Source of the DNA: Saprospiraceae bacterium
GTDB lineage: Bacteria; Bacteroidota; Bacteroidia; Chitinophagales; Saprospiraceae
DNA length: 64,000 nt
NCBI GenBank assembly: GCA_016706365.1
Contig: JADJJU010000008.1
Location: 218,598-282,597, forward strand
Reading direction: 5' to 3'
In this document: piece by piece, positions 28,449-38,083 of the stretch
Layout: each line of letters opens with the position of its first letter
Numbering within the stretch: position 1 is the stretch's first letter
The notes under the pieces: model-generated
Seen by the model: only the letters and a program-made list of their open reading frames with translations
Databases searched by the model: none
What the model was told of the DNA's origin: nothing
Translations under genes and position numbers: made by a program

Positions 28449-28973
28449 CTATGTTGGAGATGGAAAAACTCCAAACAAAGAAATAATAAAATTAATACAG
28501 AGAAAAGGCTGAACATTAGTATGAGGCTGAGATCCGCCAGTAGCCGAAACTGAGTTAGCGTTAAGAGCCTCCAGCCCGCCTGAAGTGTCACTGGTATAAA
28601 ATTCTGAAGAAGCATTCCTGGCAAGATATGAACCGGCGGGACTGGTTCCTCCCCCATTATTTGCATTACCAAGCCAGGCATGATTATGAGCGGGAATTTG
28701 TTGAACAGTCAATGTGACATCTTCGGTTCCTGCCTGTTCACCTAATTGATAAGTAGTTCCATCTGGTCCGGTACCCATATGTAAAGGAATTCTGCTTTGT
28801 AAATTTGGCAAATTAAATGTTTCTTCCCCATCTCCACCATAGGTGGTACCGATTAGCTGAAAAAGTACTTCATTCTCTGAAATAGGCAGTGTCTGACCGT
28901 CACAAAACAGCCAGCCATTGGGTGCAAAATTACCAGCAAACATTCTTATTTCTCCTACATATGGTTGTCCCAT
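28449..28973 (-). CDS. Phage tail-collar domain protein, second paralogue
   Basis: A 174-residue paralogue with the same layout as its neighbours: EIRMFAGNFAPNGWLFCDGQ, LIGTTYGGDGEETFNLPNL, IPAHNHAW, and HTNVQPFLCINFIISLFG at the end. It diverges most in the centre (residues 75-140), where the three paralogues differ in length and sequence. That suggests a variable surface on a common scaffold. It lies 12 bases after the first paralogue. Confidence 0.87.
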   Translation of the reverse strand: MGQPYVGEIRMFAGNFAPNGWLFCDGQTLPISENEVLFQLIGTTYGGDGEETFNLPNLQSRIPLHMGTGPDGTTYQLGEQAGTEDVTLTVQQIPAHNHAWLGNANNGGGTSPAGSYLARNASSEFYTSDTSGGLEALNANSVSATGGSQPHTNVQPFLCINFIISLFGVFPSPT

Positions 28974-28985
28974 GATTTGAATATT

Positions 28986-29486
28986 TTAATTTTGTGATGG
29001 AAAAATACCCTGAAGAGCAATACAAAAGTTCAGGATTAAATAAGGTTGCATATTATTATGAGGCTGACTGCCTCCAATATTAGTAACAGACTGGGGAAGC
29101 AAGGTCCCTGATGATGTGCCGGAGTAAACTTCTGATGGAGTGGTAGCAGCAAAGAAATTATTTCCGGGTGCTATCGAATTTTGCACACTGCTGCTTGCAT
29201 TAACAAAATGGCTATGTTGGGGCAATTGTTGAATATTGATTGTTGTTGAAGTGGAGCCGGCAGCTTCTCCCAAATTATGACCGTTACCCATATGAATTGG
29301 TGCTCTTCCTCTTAAGTTGGGCAATGCAAAATTTGTTTGCCCATTGCCACCATATGTTGTCCCCAACAATGAAAATAATGCCTGGTTTTGGTTGATGGGA
29401 AGGAGCTGTCCATTGCACATTGCCCAACCTTTGGGGGGAAAATTAAAGGACATGATGCGAATTTCGCTTAAATAAGGCTCTGCCAT
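28986..29486 (-). CDS. Phage tail-collar domain protein, first paralogue
   Basis: A 166-residue paralogue: EIRIMSFNFPPKGWAMCNGQ, LLPINQNQALFSLLGTTYGG, FALPNLRGRAPIHMGNGH, LPQHSHF and HNNMQPYLILNFCIALQG. No phage structural, lysis or integration gene is nearby, so it is not part of a recognisable prophage. It follows the twin-arginine protein gene by 19 bases. Confidence 0.87.
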   Translation of the reverse strand: MAEPYLSEIRIMSFNFPPKGWAMCNGQLLPINQNQALFSLLGTTYGGNGQTNFALPNLRGRAPIHMGNGHNLGEAAGSTSTTINIQQLPQHSHFVNASSSVQNSIAPGNNFFAATTPSEVYSGTSSGTLLPQSVTNIGGSQPHNNMQPYLILNFCIALQGIFPSQN

Positions 29487-29505
29487 AATAAGATTGGTTT
29501 AAGAA

Positions 29506-30117
29506 TTAAAAATCTGTTCTGAATTCATTTTTCCAGATGGATTGCTGATCTATTGTAATAGACGCAGAAGTTTTTGCTGTCCTGCCATCAAAATAAGTAT
29601 TGCAAACAAAATATGGTTTTCCTTTTTGTTGTGCACCACTACATTTACTCATTTTGGGCATGCTGATTATATTTTCAGCGTTGACGGATGGATTTGGCAG
29701 ATCAGTTAAGGCCTTAATAGCTTGAGATCTGGCTTGTATTTCAAATGCATCAATTGTATGAAGAGGTTTCCAGGTTTTGCCGGCTTTTTTCAAGACAAGT
29801 GCTATTGGCATCATATGAGATGAAGCAATTGAAAACAAAGAAAGAATTTGTTTTCTGTCTGCTGAAATCATATATCCGGAAGTATGAGGAGTATAACCCA
29901 TTTTAATAAGTGAATGAGCCTCTTTTGAGAGTATTCTGTCAATTTGAGGGTCATATTCCAGAATGGACACGGGCTTAAATCCGCCAGCAGTAATAATATC
30001 CTGTGCAAGGGTATTGAAGTTGTCTGTTTTTGAAGATATTCCGGAAATAAATCCAGGATTGCCAAACAAAAGAAATCCGAATGAAGCCTTTTGGATAAAA
30101 GTCCGTCTTTGTATCAT
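29506..30117 (-). CDS. Unknown protein with twin-arginine-type leader, first gene of the tail-collar operon
   Basis: A 203-residue protein whose N-terminus QRRTFIQKASFGFLLFG fits a twin-arginine (Tat) export signal, with a rather short hydrophobic core. The mature part is alpha/beta with two cysteines (KCSG and FVCN) and no family I recognise. It heads an operon with three tail-collar paralogues, a GNAT and a DUF6916-like gene, all with gaps under 60 bases. If Tat-exported, it would be folded before transport and might carry a cofactor; that is speculation. Confidence 0.65.
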   Translation of the reverse strand: MIQRRTFIQKASFGFLLFGNPGFISGISSKTDNFNTLAQDIITAGGFKPVSILEYDPQIDRILSKEAHSLIKMGYTPHTSGYMISADRKQILSLFSIASSHMMPIALVLKKAGKTWKPLHTIDAFEIQARSQAIKALTDLPNPSVNAENIISMPKMSKCSGAQQKGKPYFVCNTYFDGRTAKTSASITIDQQSIWKNEFRTDF

Positions 30118-30311
30118 GGTGGGGTAGTGCTACATTTAAAAAAACGATTTAAGGCAGTTTTCGTAAGCCAAGCAAATATACAGATTGTAATCATTTAGGC
30201 GCATTATATTTTAATTAATTTGTAGTAAAATTTCTACTGAATATTTATATCATTGGATATCTTTGTTTCCTGTCTCAGTAATCAATTAGTAACCCTGACA
30301 ATCTTATTATT
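30118..30311. promoter_or_regulatory. Divergent promoter region
   Basis: The minus strand has TATATTTG (30180-30173) facing the tail-collar operon. The plus strand has TATCTTTG (30258-30265), about 47 bases before the GTG of the giant gene. Both fit the TAnnTTTG -7 consensus. I found no clear -33 TTTG at the usual distance for either. Confidence 0.45.
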
Positions 30312-32333
30312 GTGCAACAATTCTCCACCGCTATTTTATCAGCCCTGCTTTCCTTTTTTGTGACTGCAGATGAACAACCTCAGCAGGCTCAGTCTGATCA
30401 ATGTTATGAAATTTGTTCGGAATCACCTGAGAATCTAACTGACAAAAATACTTTTTACATTGACAAACCTGCAGATGCTAAAAATATTGGCAATAATCAT
30501 TTGCCTTCCTTTTTAGCACCTATCATCGCGGCAACTAAAACTTATGTGCTGCTTACAGATAATCTTCCGACTGGTGCAGGACCTGCTGATGTATTGAGAT
30601 ATACTGTAACCATCACAAATAACGGAGATATGGATGCCAATAATGTCATTTTTACAGACATGATTGATATCAATACGACACTTGTACCTGGCTCACTGGA
30701 ATCTTCACCAATCCTGAGGAATGATACGTATAGCACAGTTGGTAATGTGTCTATAAGTGTCCCCGCCGGAACAGGATTATTAGCCAATGACACAGATTTA
30801 GACGGAGATGTCATTACGGTCACATCCGTCAATACAGCCGGAACCCAGGGAGATGTCACTTTCATGGCGGATGGTTCATTCACATTTAATCCCGCTCCCG
30901 GATTTACAGGCACAACCACCTTTGAATACACCGGAACTGACGGCCTGTTTTCCAGAACAGCAACAGTCTCTGTCACAATGACCGGGATGATTTGGTTTAT
31001 TAATGCTTCAGCTGCGGCAGGAGGTGATGGTCGGATTAATACACCCTTCAATTCTATGAATGCATTTAATACAACTGCTATGGATGATCCGGGTGATAAT
31101 ATATTTGTTTATTTAGGTACTTATACAAATACCAGCTCTACAACTTTATTAGGTACCCAGAAACTTATTGGCCAGGGAGCGGTGGGAGCAAGTTTGGCAG
31201 CATTAACAGGAGTAACTTTTTCAGTTCATCCTCCAATATCACCTGCAACTATACCAGCAGTCAACGGAACAAATCCAACTATAAATCAGGCAGGAAATTC
31301 AATTGTCCTTGGCTCATCAAATCAGGTCCGGGGCTTGAACATAAATAATACAAGTGGCACATCCTTATCAGGTATGAGCTTTGGCACATTTACAGCGAGA
31401 CAAATTACTATTGCCAACACAGGTGGAATTGCCATTAATTTAGCCACAGGTGTATTAGATGTTTTAATTCAATCAGTATCTGCTTCAAATGGTACATATG
31501 GAATCAGATTGGCAAGTACTACAGGATCATTTGAAATTACCGGTACCGGAACTACTGATGGAACCGGAGGAACATTTTCAAATATCTCTTTAAGGGGTAT
31601 TGAATTGATTACTGCTTCAAATATTACGCTCCGAAATCTTACAATGAATAATGCAAATACTACTGATGCCGGAGGTGATGGGACATGCGATGAAGACCAG
31701 AACCTAGCTTGCCATGCCGCAATTTATATGCAAAATGTTACAGGTACAAATTTATTCAACAATGTTGACATCAATGGTACTGTAGAACAAGGAATTAATG
31801 GAAATGGAGTGACAAATCTTACCATGACAAATTGCACTGTAAACAATGCGGGCTCCGGAGGCGACATCGAAGAAAATGGCCTTAAGTTTATTAATTTAAC
31901 AGGTACTTGCAGCTTTACTGGATGTACTTTTTCTAACTCCGCCAGAAGAAATTCTCATATTAGAAATGATGCGGGGAGCATCAACCTGAACGTACAAAAC
32001 TGCAGTTTTTCTAATACCGCTTATGATATAGGCAGGTTTGATTGCTTTGAAATGAGAACCTTGAGCAATTCTTCTGCCACAGTAACATTAAATAACAGCA
32101 CATTCCATAGAGCAGGAAGCAAAGCAATACAATGCTTAGCAGAAGGAAATTCATCTTTCGTCCTAAATATTACCAATTCAACTGTACAGCGTTTTGGCAA
32201 TCCTATGGCAGGAATCGAGGTGGGTTCCAACGGTGCAAATGCTACAATGGACTATAATATTATCAATAATCCAGTAATTGAATCTTCGGAGAAGTTGCAG
32301 TTCTTGGCTCGACTTTTATTACTTCGGACGTAA
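30312..32333 (+). CDS. Giant secreted protein, part 1: DUF11, cadherin-like and beta-helix domains
   Basis: This is the first part of one gene spanning 30312-37942. The GTG at 30312 gives a signal-like start (AILSALLSFFVTA). A DUF11-type domain follows at about 75-140 (TVTITNNGDMDANNVIFTD). Next comes a cadherin/Ig-like domain (LLANDTDLDGDVITVTSVN), then a long parallel beta-helix (about 225-670) that opens with the polymorphic-surface-protein pattern GGDGRINTPFNSMNAF. At 32288-32289 one G is missing from the expected GGG (ESSGEVAVLG), and this frame runs to TAA 32333. The role is inferred to be an extracellular or surface structure exported by Sec and T9SS. Confidence 0.78.
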   Translation: MQQFSTAILSALLSFFVTADEQPQQAQSDQCYEICSESPENLTDKNTFYIDKPADAKNIGNNHLPSFLAPIIAATKTYVLLTDNLPTGAGPADVLRYTVTITNNGDMDANNVIFTDMIDINTTLVPGSLESSPILRNDTYSTVGNVSISVPAGTGLLANDTDLDGDVITVTSVNTAGTQGDVTFMADGSFTFNPAPGFTGTTTFEYTGTDGLFSRTATVSVTMTGMIWFINASAAAGGDGRINTPFNSMNAFNTTAMDDPGDNIFVYLGTYTNTSSTTLLGTQKLIGQGAVGASLAALTGVTFSVHPPISPATIPAVNGTNPTINQAGNSIVLGSSNQVRGLNINNTSGTSLSGMSFGTFTARQITIANTGGIAINLATGVLDVLIQSVSASNGTYGIRLASTTGSFEITGTGTTDGTGGTFSNISLRGIELITASNITLRNLTMNNANTTDAGGDGTCDEDQNLACHAAIYMQNVTGTNLFNNVDINGTVEQGINGNGVTNLTMTNCTVNNAGSGGDIEENGLKFINLTGTCSFTGCTFSNSARRNSHIRNDAGSINLNVQNCSFSNTAYDIGRFDCFEMRTLSNSSATVTLNNSTFHRAGSKAIQCLAEGNSSFVLNITNSTVQRFGNPMAGIEVGSNGANATMDYNIINNPVIESSEKLQFLARLLLLRT

Positions 32334-33148
32334 ATGGCCGGGTGAATAACAATGCAAGCATTACAAATAATAATACCACTGCCAGTACTTTTGCTGCTAT
32401 TCGGTTCCTGCATGAGAACAATGGTCAGGCTATAATAGAAATAAAAGATAATCCGTCTGTTGTATCTTCCAATATTGATATTCCTGTTGATATGGTAGCA
32501 GTAAACGGTACTAATGCCGCCGCCCGACTTGATCTAACTTTGGATAATAATAATATTACGAACTCTACCACCACAGTTGCCGGGTTGGAAGGCATAGTTG
32601 TGAGAGCAGGTGACTCACCAGCAGGTTCAGATGTGAATACGGTATGTTCAAATATTCGAAATAATGATTTAACCCTACCAGTTGGTTATCCCCGTGCCTT
32701 CAGGGTGAGATTTCTTGACCCCACTTCTTTCATGAATTTTCAGGGACCTGGTCCTACCACAGCTGACAATTTTACAGGAAATTCAAACACAACAACTAAT
32801 GGTACGATCAATGGCGTGGGGCCTACATTAACAGTAACATTTGGTGGAATTTGTAATGTTCCGGCCCACGCTGCACCACTATCCGGAGATTTAGTTGATG
32901 CTCTGGCAATTGACGAAGCAGGTGAAGCCCCGGAGATTGCAGTTTACAATCCTGAAGAAGCATCTGATAATGAAAATACAGATATGGGCATTGAAGAACC
33001 TGATGTAGCTTTCTCTATGATGGCTGGTGAAACTGTTATTGTAGGTGCTCCAACAGGTTTCAATTTACCACCAACCAAGTTTATTACAATCCAATTTGAT
33101 GTAACAGTAAATGATCCTTTCCCCACTTGGAGTGTGTTCTGTCAGTAA
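32290..33148 (+). CDS. Giant secreted protein, part 2: end of beta-helix and linker
   Basis: This continues part 1 in the next frame (EVAVLGSTFITSDVNGRVNN, then further beta-helix rungs rich in N and T). It ends with an acidic linker (EEASDNENTDMGIEEPD) and the start of a beta-sandwich (KFITIQFDVTVNDPFP). At 33127-33128 one T too many shifts the frame, and TAA follows at 33146-33148. Removing it gives NDPFPTGVCSVSNQGSVSG, which reads straight into part 3. No separate start codon is convincing. Confidence 0.7.
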
Positions 33149-36100
33149 TCAGGGCTCGGTTAGTGGAAGTATGTTTACCACTGTATTAACTGATGATCCC
33201 TCTGTTGTGGGTCCCGCAAATCCTACAGTGACCCCCTTACAAATTGCTCCAACCATTACTATTTGTCAAACTAACATTATGACAAATACTGATCCAGATC
33301 TATGTTCTGCTTCAGAAAGTTTTGCCGCCACAGCAGTAGGATGTCCTGCCCCGACATTAACTTATAGGATCGGTATGACTGTCATTACTTCCCCTCATGT
33401 GTTCCCAATTGGTACTACGACGGTTGACGTTACTGCGAGCAATGGAAACCTTCCAAATGCTACTTGTTCATTTACAGTGACGGTTACAGATAATCAAGCT
33501 CCCACAATCACTTGTCCTGTGGGACCTTTTAATCGTGGAACCAATCTGGGCAACTGCAATTATACAGTACAAGGAACTGAATTTAATCCAAGTTTCTCTG
33601 ATAATTGTCCCGGAGCTGTTCTCACGAATGATGTAAATGGAGCTGCTTCGCTGGCAGGAGCCGTTTTATCCTTTGGATCCAATTTAATAACCTGGACAAT
33701 AACGGATGCTAACAACAACACTAACACTTGTAGCATTACAGTTGAAGTTTCAGATGATGATGCGCCTTTAATAACTTGTCCAGGCCCTGCAACAACTCCA
33801 TGTGATATAAATGATCTTCCCCCATATGCCGATTTGACAGCTTTTACATCAGCAGGAGGTATCGTTAATGATAATTGTGGTATTGATAATGGTAGTTTCA
33901 TGTATCTGGGTCAAACTGTGCTGGTAAATGTATATACACGAACATACCAAATCAGTGATATTAATGGTAACATGGCTTCCTGCACTCAAACAGTTACAGT
34001 AAATGATGTAACACCGCCAGTAATAACTCCGGGATCAGTTGCTTCTTGCTATGCTACAGTAGCTGCATTGGAAGCTGCGGCCATCTCAACCACCACCGCA
34101 ATGGATAATTGTCCTGGGACACTAACTTTCACTGCAAGTACATCCGGTACTTGTGTTGCAGTTGTTACAGTTACTGTTACTGATGCGGCAGGTAATTCCG
34201 CAAGTACCATGTATAATTCGAGAGTAGATAATACTCCTCCTACCATTACTGCCGGAGCCATAAATTCTTGCTACAATTCAGTTGCACTTGCAGAAGCTGC
34301 TGCGCTCGCTGCTACTAGTGCCATGGACAATTGTCCCGGAACCATTACTTATTCTGCTTCAACTGCAGGAAGCTGTACGGCAATTATTACTATTACAGCT
34401 ACTGATTTTTGCAGTAATGCTTCCACCACAACATATTCGACCGTTATTGATGATTCTGATCCTGTGATTACAGTAACCGGAACTATTGCAGCTTGTTACC
34501 CAACAGCAGCTGCAGCTGAAGCAGCAGCAATAGCTGCCACCACGGCCATTGATAATTGCCCCGGGTCCTTAGTTTACACTGCCTCTACAGCAGGTGATTG
34601 TGCAGCCATTATTACTGTTACTGTCACAGACGGATGCAGCAGGACTGACCAAACCACTTATTCTACAAGAATCGATAATACTCCACCCGTAATTACTACG
34701 GGAACTATTGCAACTTGCTATCCAACATTGGCGGCAGCTGAATCTGCTGCACTCGCTGCAACTTCAGCCATGGATAATTGTAGCGGCCCGGTAACATATG
34801 GTGTCAGCACTGCCGGTGATTGCAGCGCTATTGTGACTGTAACAGCTACAGATGGTTGTGGAAATCAATCAAGCACCACATATAATACAAGAATAGATAA
34901 TACAGCTCCCGTTTCTACGGCCGGAACTATTGCGGCCTGCTATCCAACAGTAGCAGCGGCCGAGGCAGCAGCATTGGCAGCAACTTCAGCAATGGACAAT
35001 TGTCCGGGCGTATTAACTGAATCAGCATCGACTATCGGTACATGCGCGGCAATAATCACAGTTACTACTACAGATGGTTGCGGAAATTCAAGTTCAGTGA
35101 CATACAATACCATCATTGATAATACTCCACCTGTAATAACAACAGGTACTATTGGTACTTGTTATCCAACAGTTGCAGCAGCAGAAGCAGCTGCACTGGC
35201 AGCTACAACAGCATTAGATAATTGCCTGGGAACAGTTAGTTTTTCTGCCGGTACTTCTGGTACATGCGCTGCTATCGTAACAATAACTGCTACCGACTTT
35301 TGCGGGAACTTTTCTACAACAACCTATAATACCAGAATTGATAATACAGCACCACCTGTCACTCAGGGAAGTATTGCGACATGTTATCCAACGGTTGCAG
35401 CTGCTGAAGCAGCAGCATTGGCAGCAACGTCAGCTACTGACAATTGCCCCGGAACACTAACTGAAACAGTTTCTACAACCGGAACTTGTAGTGCAGTTAT
35501 CACGGTCACTACAACAGATGGGTGTGGAAATTCAGCCAATGTCATTTATAATACAACGATAGATAATGCAGGACCTACAGTCATGAAAGGCAGCATTGCA
35601 ACTTGTTATCCAACTGCTGCAATTGCAGAAGCTGCAGCGATTACTGCTACAGGTGCCACAGATGATTGTCCATCTTCCTTAACGTTTACAGCTGCGACAG
35701 TTGGTACTTGTTCTGCTGTAGTCACAGTTACAGTTACCGATGGGTGTGGAAATACAGCTTCTACCACTTATGATACCAGAATTGATAATACTCCACCTAC
35801 TGTGACAATTGGAAATATTGCTCCCTGTTATGCTACCGCAGCAGAAGCTGAGGCCGCTGCATTAGCAGCTACCTCCGCAACAGACAACTGTCCCGGTCCA
35901 TTAACAGAAACTGTCAGCACTTCAGGTGATTGCCTGGCAACCATTACAGTAACTACAACGGACGGGTGTGGCAATAGCATCTCCATAGATTACACTACAA
36001 GAATTGATAATACTCCACCTATTGTTACGCAGGGTAGTATAGCTTCATGTTATCCAACCGTAGCAGCTGCAGAAGCAGCTGCATTGGCAGCCACCACAGC

Positions 36101-36293
36101 GACTGATAATTGCTCGGGGCCTTTATTTGAAACAGCATCCACAAGCGGAACTTGTGCTGCAATTATCACTGTTACTACCACTGATGGTTGCGGAAATTCA
36201 TCAACAACAACTTACAATACCCGTATTGATAATACTAATCCAGTAATTACTACCGACTATCGGTTCATGTTATCTGACTCAGGCTGCAGCTGA
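33111..36293 (+). CDS. Giant secreted protein, part 3: HYR domains and Cys-rich repeat array
   Basis: After the SNQGSVSG strand come two or three HYR-type domains (TCSFTVTVTDNQAPTITCP; TCSITVEVSDDDAPLITCP). Ten and a half copies of a 74-residue Cys-rich repeat then follow in this frame. HYR domains are extracellular Ig-like modules common in Saprospiria secreted proteins and associated with adhesion. A two-base loss at 36255 breaks the eleventh repeat (expected ITTGTIGSCY), and this frame stops at 36293. The ATG at 33111 is inside the previous frame and unlikely to be used. Confidence 0.78.
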   Translation: MILSPLGVCSVSNQGSVSGSMFTTVLTDDPSVVGPANPTVTPLQIAPTITICQTNIMTNTDPDLCSASESFAATAVGCPAPTLTYRIGMTVITSPHVFPIGTTTVDVTASNGNLPNATCSFTVTVTDNQAPTITCPVGPFNRGTNLGNCNYTVQGTEFNPSFSDNCPGAVLTNDVNGAASLAGAVLSFGSNLITWTITDANNNTNTCSITVEVSDDDAPLITCPGPATTPCDINDLPPYADLTAFTSAGGIVNDNCGIDNGSFMYLGQTVLVNVYTRTYQISDINGNMASCTQTVTVNDVTPPVITPGSVASCYATVAALEAAAISTTTAMDNCPGTLTFTASTSGTCVAVVTVTVTDAAGNSASTMYNSRVDNTPPTITAGAINSCYNSVALAEAAALAATSAMDNCPGTITYSASTAGSCTAIITITATDFCSNASTTTYSTVIDDSDPVITVTGTIAACYPTAAAAEAAAIAATTAIDNCPGSLVYTASTAGDCAAIITVTVTDGCSRTDQTTYSTRIDNTPPVITTGTIATCYPTLAAAESAALAATSAMDNCSGPVTYGVSTAGDCSAIVTVTATDGCGNQSSTTYNTRIDNTAPVSTAGTIAACYPTVAAAEAAALAATSAMDNCPGVLTESASTIGTCAAIITVTTTDGCGNSSSVTYNTIIDNTPPVITTGTIGTCYPTVAAAEAAALAATTALDNCLGTVSFSAGTSGTCAAIVTITATDFCGNFSTTTYNTRIDNTAPPVTQGSIATCYPTVAAAEAAALAATSATDNCPGTLTETVSTTGTCSAVITVTTTDGCGNSANVIYNTTIDNAGPTVMKGSIATCYPTAAIAEAAAITATGATDDCPSSLTFTAATVGTCSAVVTVTVTDGCGNTASTTYDTRIDNTPPTVTIGNIAPCYATAAEAEAAALAATSATDNCPGPLTETVSTSGDCLATITVTTTDGCGNSISIDYTTRIDNTPPIVTQGSIASCYPTVAAAEAAALAATTATDNCSGPLFETASTSGTCAAIITVTTTDGCGNSSTTTYNTRIDNTNPVITTDYRFMLSDSGCS

Positions 36294-36897
36294 GGCTGCT
36301 GCTCTTACTGCTACAACAGCTACAGACAATTGCCCGGGTACAATTACTTTTGATGTATTAACTTCAGGAACTTGTAGTGCTGTACTGACGGTGACAGCTA
36401 CCGATTTCTGCGGAAATTCTTCAACTACTACTTATGTTACACGAATAGATAATACGCCTCCTGTTATCACTGCAGGCACTATAGCTGCATGTTATGATAA
36501 TGCTGCTGATGCTGAAGCCGCTGCATTAGCGGCTACAACTGCAACTGATAATTGCCCGGGTACATTAACGGAAGTGGCTTCTACAGTTGGATCCTGTGTG
36601 GCAGTCATTACTGTTACTGTTTCTGACATGTGCGGAAACAGTTCCAGTGTAAATTATAACACAAGAGTTGATAGTGTCGGTCCGACTATTATACCAGGAA
36701 CAATTGCAGGATGTTATCCTACTCAGGCCGCTGCTGAAGCAGCCGCATTGTCAGCCACAACAGCGGAAGATGACTGTCCCAGTTCATTGACATATGATGT
36801 GGCTACAGTTGGGGTTTGTGATGCATTAGTGACCGTAACAGTTACTGACGGATGTGGCAATAGCTCTTCTTACACATATGATACACGAATCGATAAT
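34011..36897 (+). repeat. Array of 13 Cys-rich 74-residue repeats
   Basis: Thirteen consecutive units of 222 bases lie here. Consensus pieces are TPPVITxGTIAxCYPTVAAA, EAAALAATxAxDNCPG, an STxGTC segment, TVTxTDGCGNSS and TYNTRIDN. Unit 3 has one extra codon and unit 11 lacks two bases, which exactly accounts for the total of 2887 bases. Each unit has four conserved cysteines and an alanine-rich, probably helical insert. A fourteenth, divergent unit follows. Confidence 0.9.
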
Positions 36898-37942
36898 ACC
36901 CCTCCTGTCGCAGTTTGTAAAACCGGAACAGTATTTGTCAATATTTCAGGTCCTTATCAATTGCTACCTTCGGATGTATTTGATGCAGGTGCATCTTCCG
37001 ATAATTGTCCCGGACCATTGACTGTTGTAAGTATTACGCCCGCTACAGTTGATTGTGATCTGCTTGATCAGACAATACCTGTAGAAGTTATTGTCAGGGA
37101 TTCATGCGGATACAGGGATACTTGTATTGCTATGATCACAGTAGATGAGGACAATTCAATTCCGGCCCCGTGGACTAATTCATCCATTGGTGGAGCCCCG
37201 GGAGGAGCACAAGCTATTCCTTGTTTGGCTGAAGGCACATTTGAAGTCAGCAGCACTGGCTTCTCTTCTCCTACATCAGACAAACAGAATTACTTGCATC
37301 AAAGTATTTGTGGAGATGGTTCAATAACTGTCCATGTGTCCAACATCATTGGCGGAGGCCTGGCAGGAGTTGAATTCCGTGAAACATTGCTTCCCGGTTC
37401 TAAGAGAGCCAGCCTTAAGACTCAGTTGACAAACATCATCAGAAGACAAATTAGATTGGTGACCAATGGTGCCATGCAACAAGTATTGTTAAACAAACCA
37501 AATCCTCCAAGTTGGTTGAGGATGACGAGAGTAGGAAATGTGTTTACAGGATTTACCAGCGTAAATGGTGTTGATTGGGATTTCGCATTTACTGCCACCA
37601 TATCAATGGCTAATTGTATTACCGTAGGTATGCTATCTGAAAGTATCAATAATTCTGTTAACAATCAAGCCTGGTTTGATCATGTCAGTATTATAGGCTC
37701 AAATAATCAATCTCGTCCATTTAAAGGAGATATTCCTGAAAATATGGAAAATGAATTGCTGCTTGAATTATATCCAAACCCTGCCCAGCAATGGGTTATT
37801 ACTTGGAAATGTTATTGATCAACGTCAACTGGCAGGTGGTCATACATCATTGGATATTTCTACCTGGCTACCAGGTGTATACTGGATCCAGGTAGAACTT
37901 GATGGCAAATCAGTTACGAAGAAACTTATTAAGATGCATTAG
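36256..37942 (+). CDS. Giant secreted protein, part 4: last repeats, concanavalin-like domain, T9SS tail
   Basis: This frame holds repeats 11-13 and a divergent fourteenth. It then has a concanavalin-like (DUF1349-type) domain at about 37165-37700, with GGGLAGVEFRETLLPGSKRA and RMTRVGNVFTGFTSVNGVDW. A T9SS tail follows, beginning LLLELYPNPAQQ. The frame stops at 37818. The end of the tail (LLLGNVIDQRQL to GVYWIQVELDGKSVTKKLI) is in another frame up to TAG 37940-37942. The middle of the tail, normally 20-30 residues, appears lost, so a small deletion plus shift is likely. The concanavalin-like domain is shared with the protein at 43844-46402. Confidence 0.75.
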
Positions 37943-37968
37943 AAAGCACCGGGATAATGAATTATTAA

Positions 37969-38005
37969 AAAGGATCAGCTGAGATTATGCTGATCCTTTT
38001 TTTTT
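37969..38005 (+). terminator. Rho-independent terminator, probably bidirectional
   Basis: Perfect arms AAAGGATCAGC and GCTGATCCTTT are followed by a long T-run. It lies just after the giant gene, and on the opposite strand has A/T-rich flanks that could also end lpxK transcription. Confidence 0.88.
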
Positions 38006-38083
38006 AAATATTGATGCTGAAATATTCTACAGGTTCAAATTGATAGTGAATGTATTATCCATCTTCACTTCTTATCAGAAATG

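Noticed and set aside
27881..29486. Prophage remnant
   Set aside because: Only collar-domain genes are present. There is no capsid, terminase, lysis or integrase gene and no attachment-site-like repeat, and the genes form a tidy operon with non-phage genes.
34011..36897. CRISPR-like array
   Set aside because: The 222-base units are coding, in frame and continuous, without spacers.
30312..37942. Programmed frameshifting to make variants of the giant protein
   Set aside because: The shifts differ in direction and size (-1, +1, -2, larger loss) and no slippery heptamer with downstream structure stands out. Similar breaks occur in mutY and an esterase.
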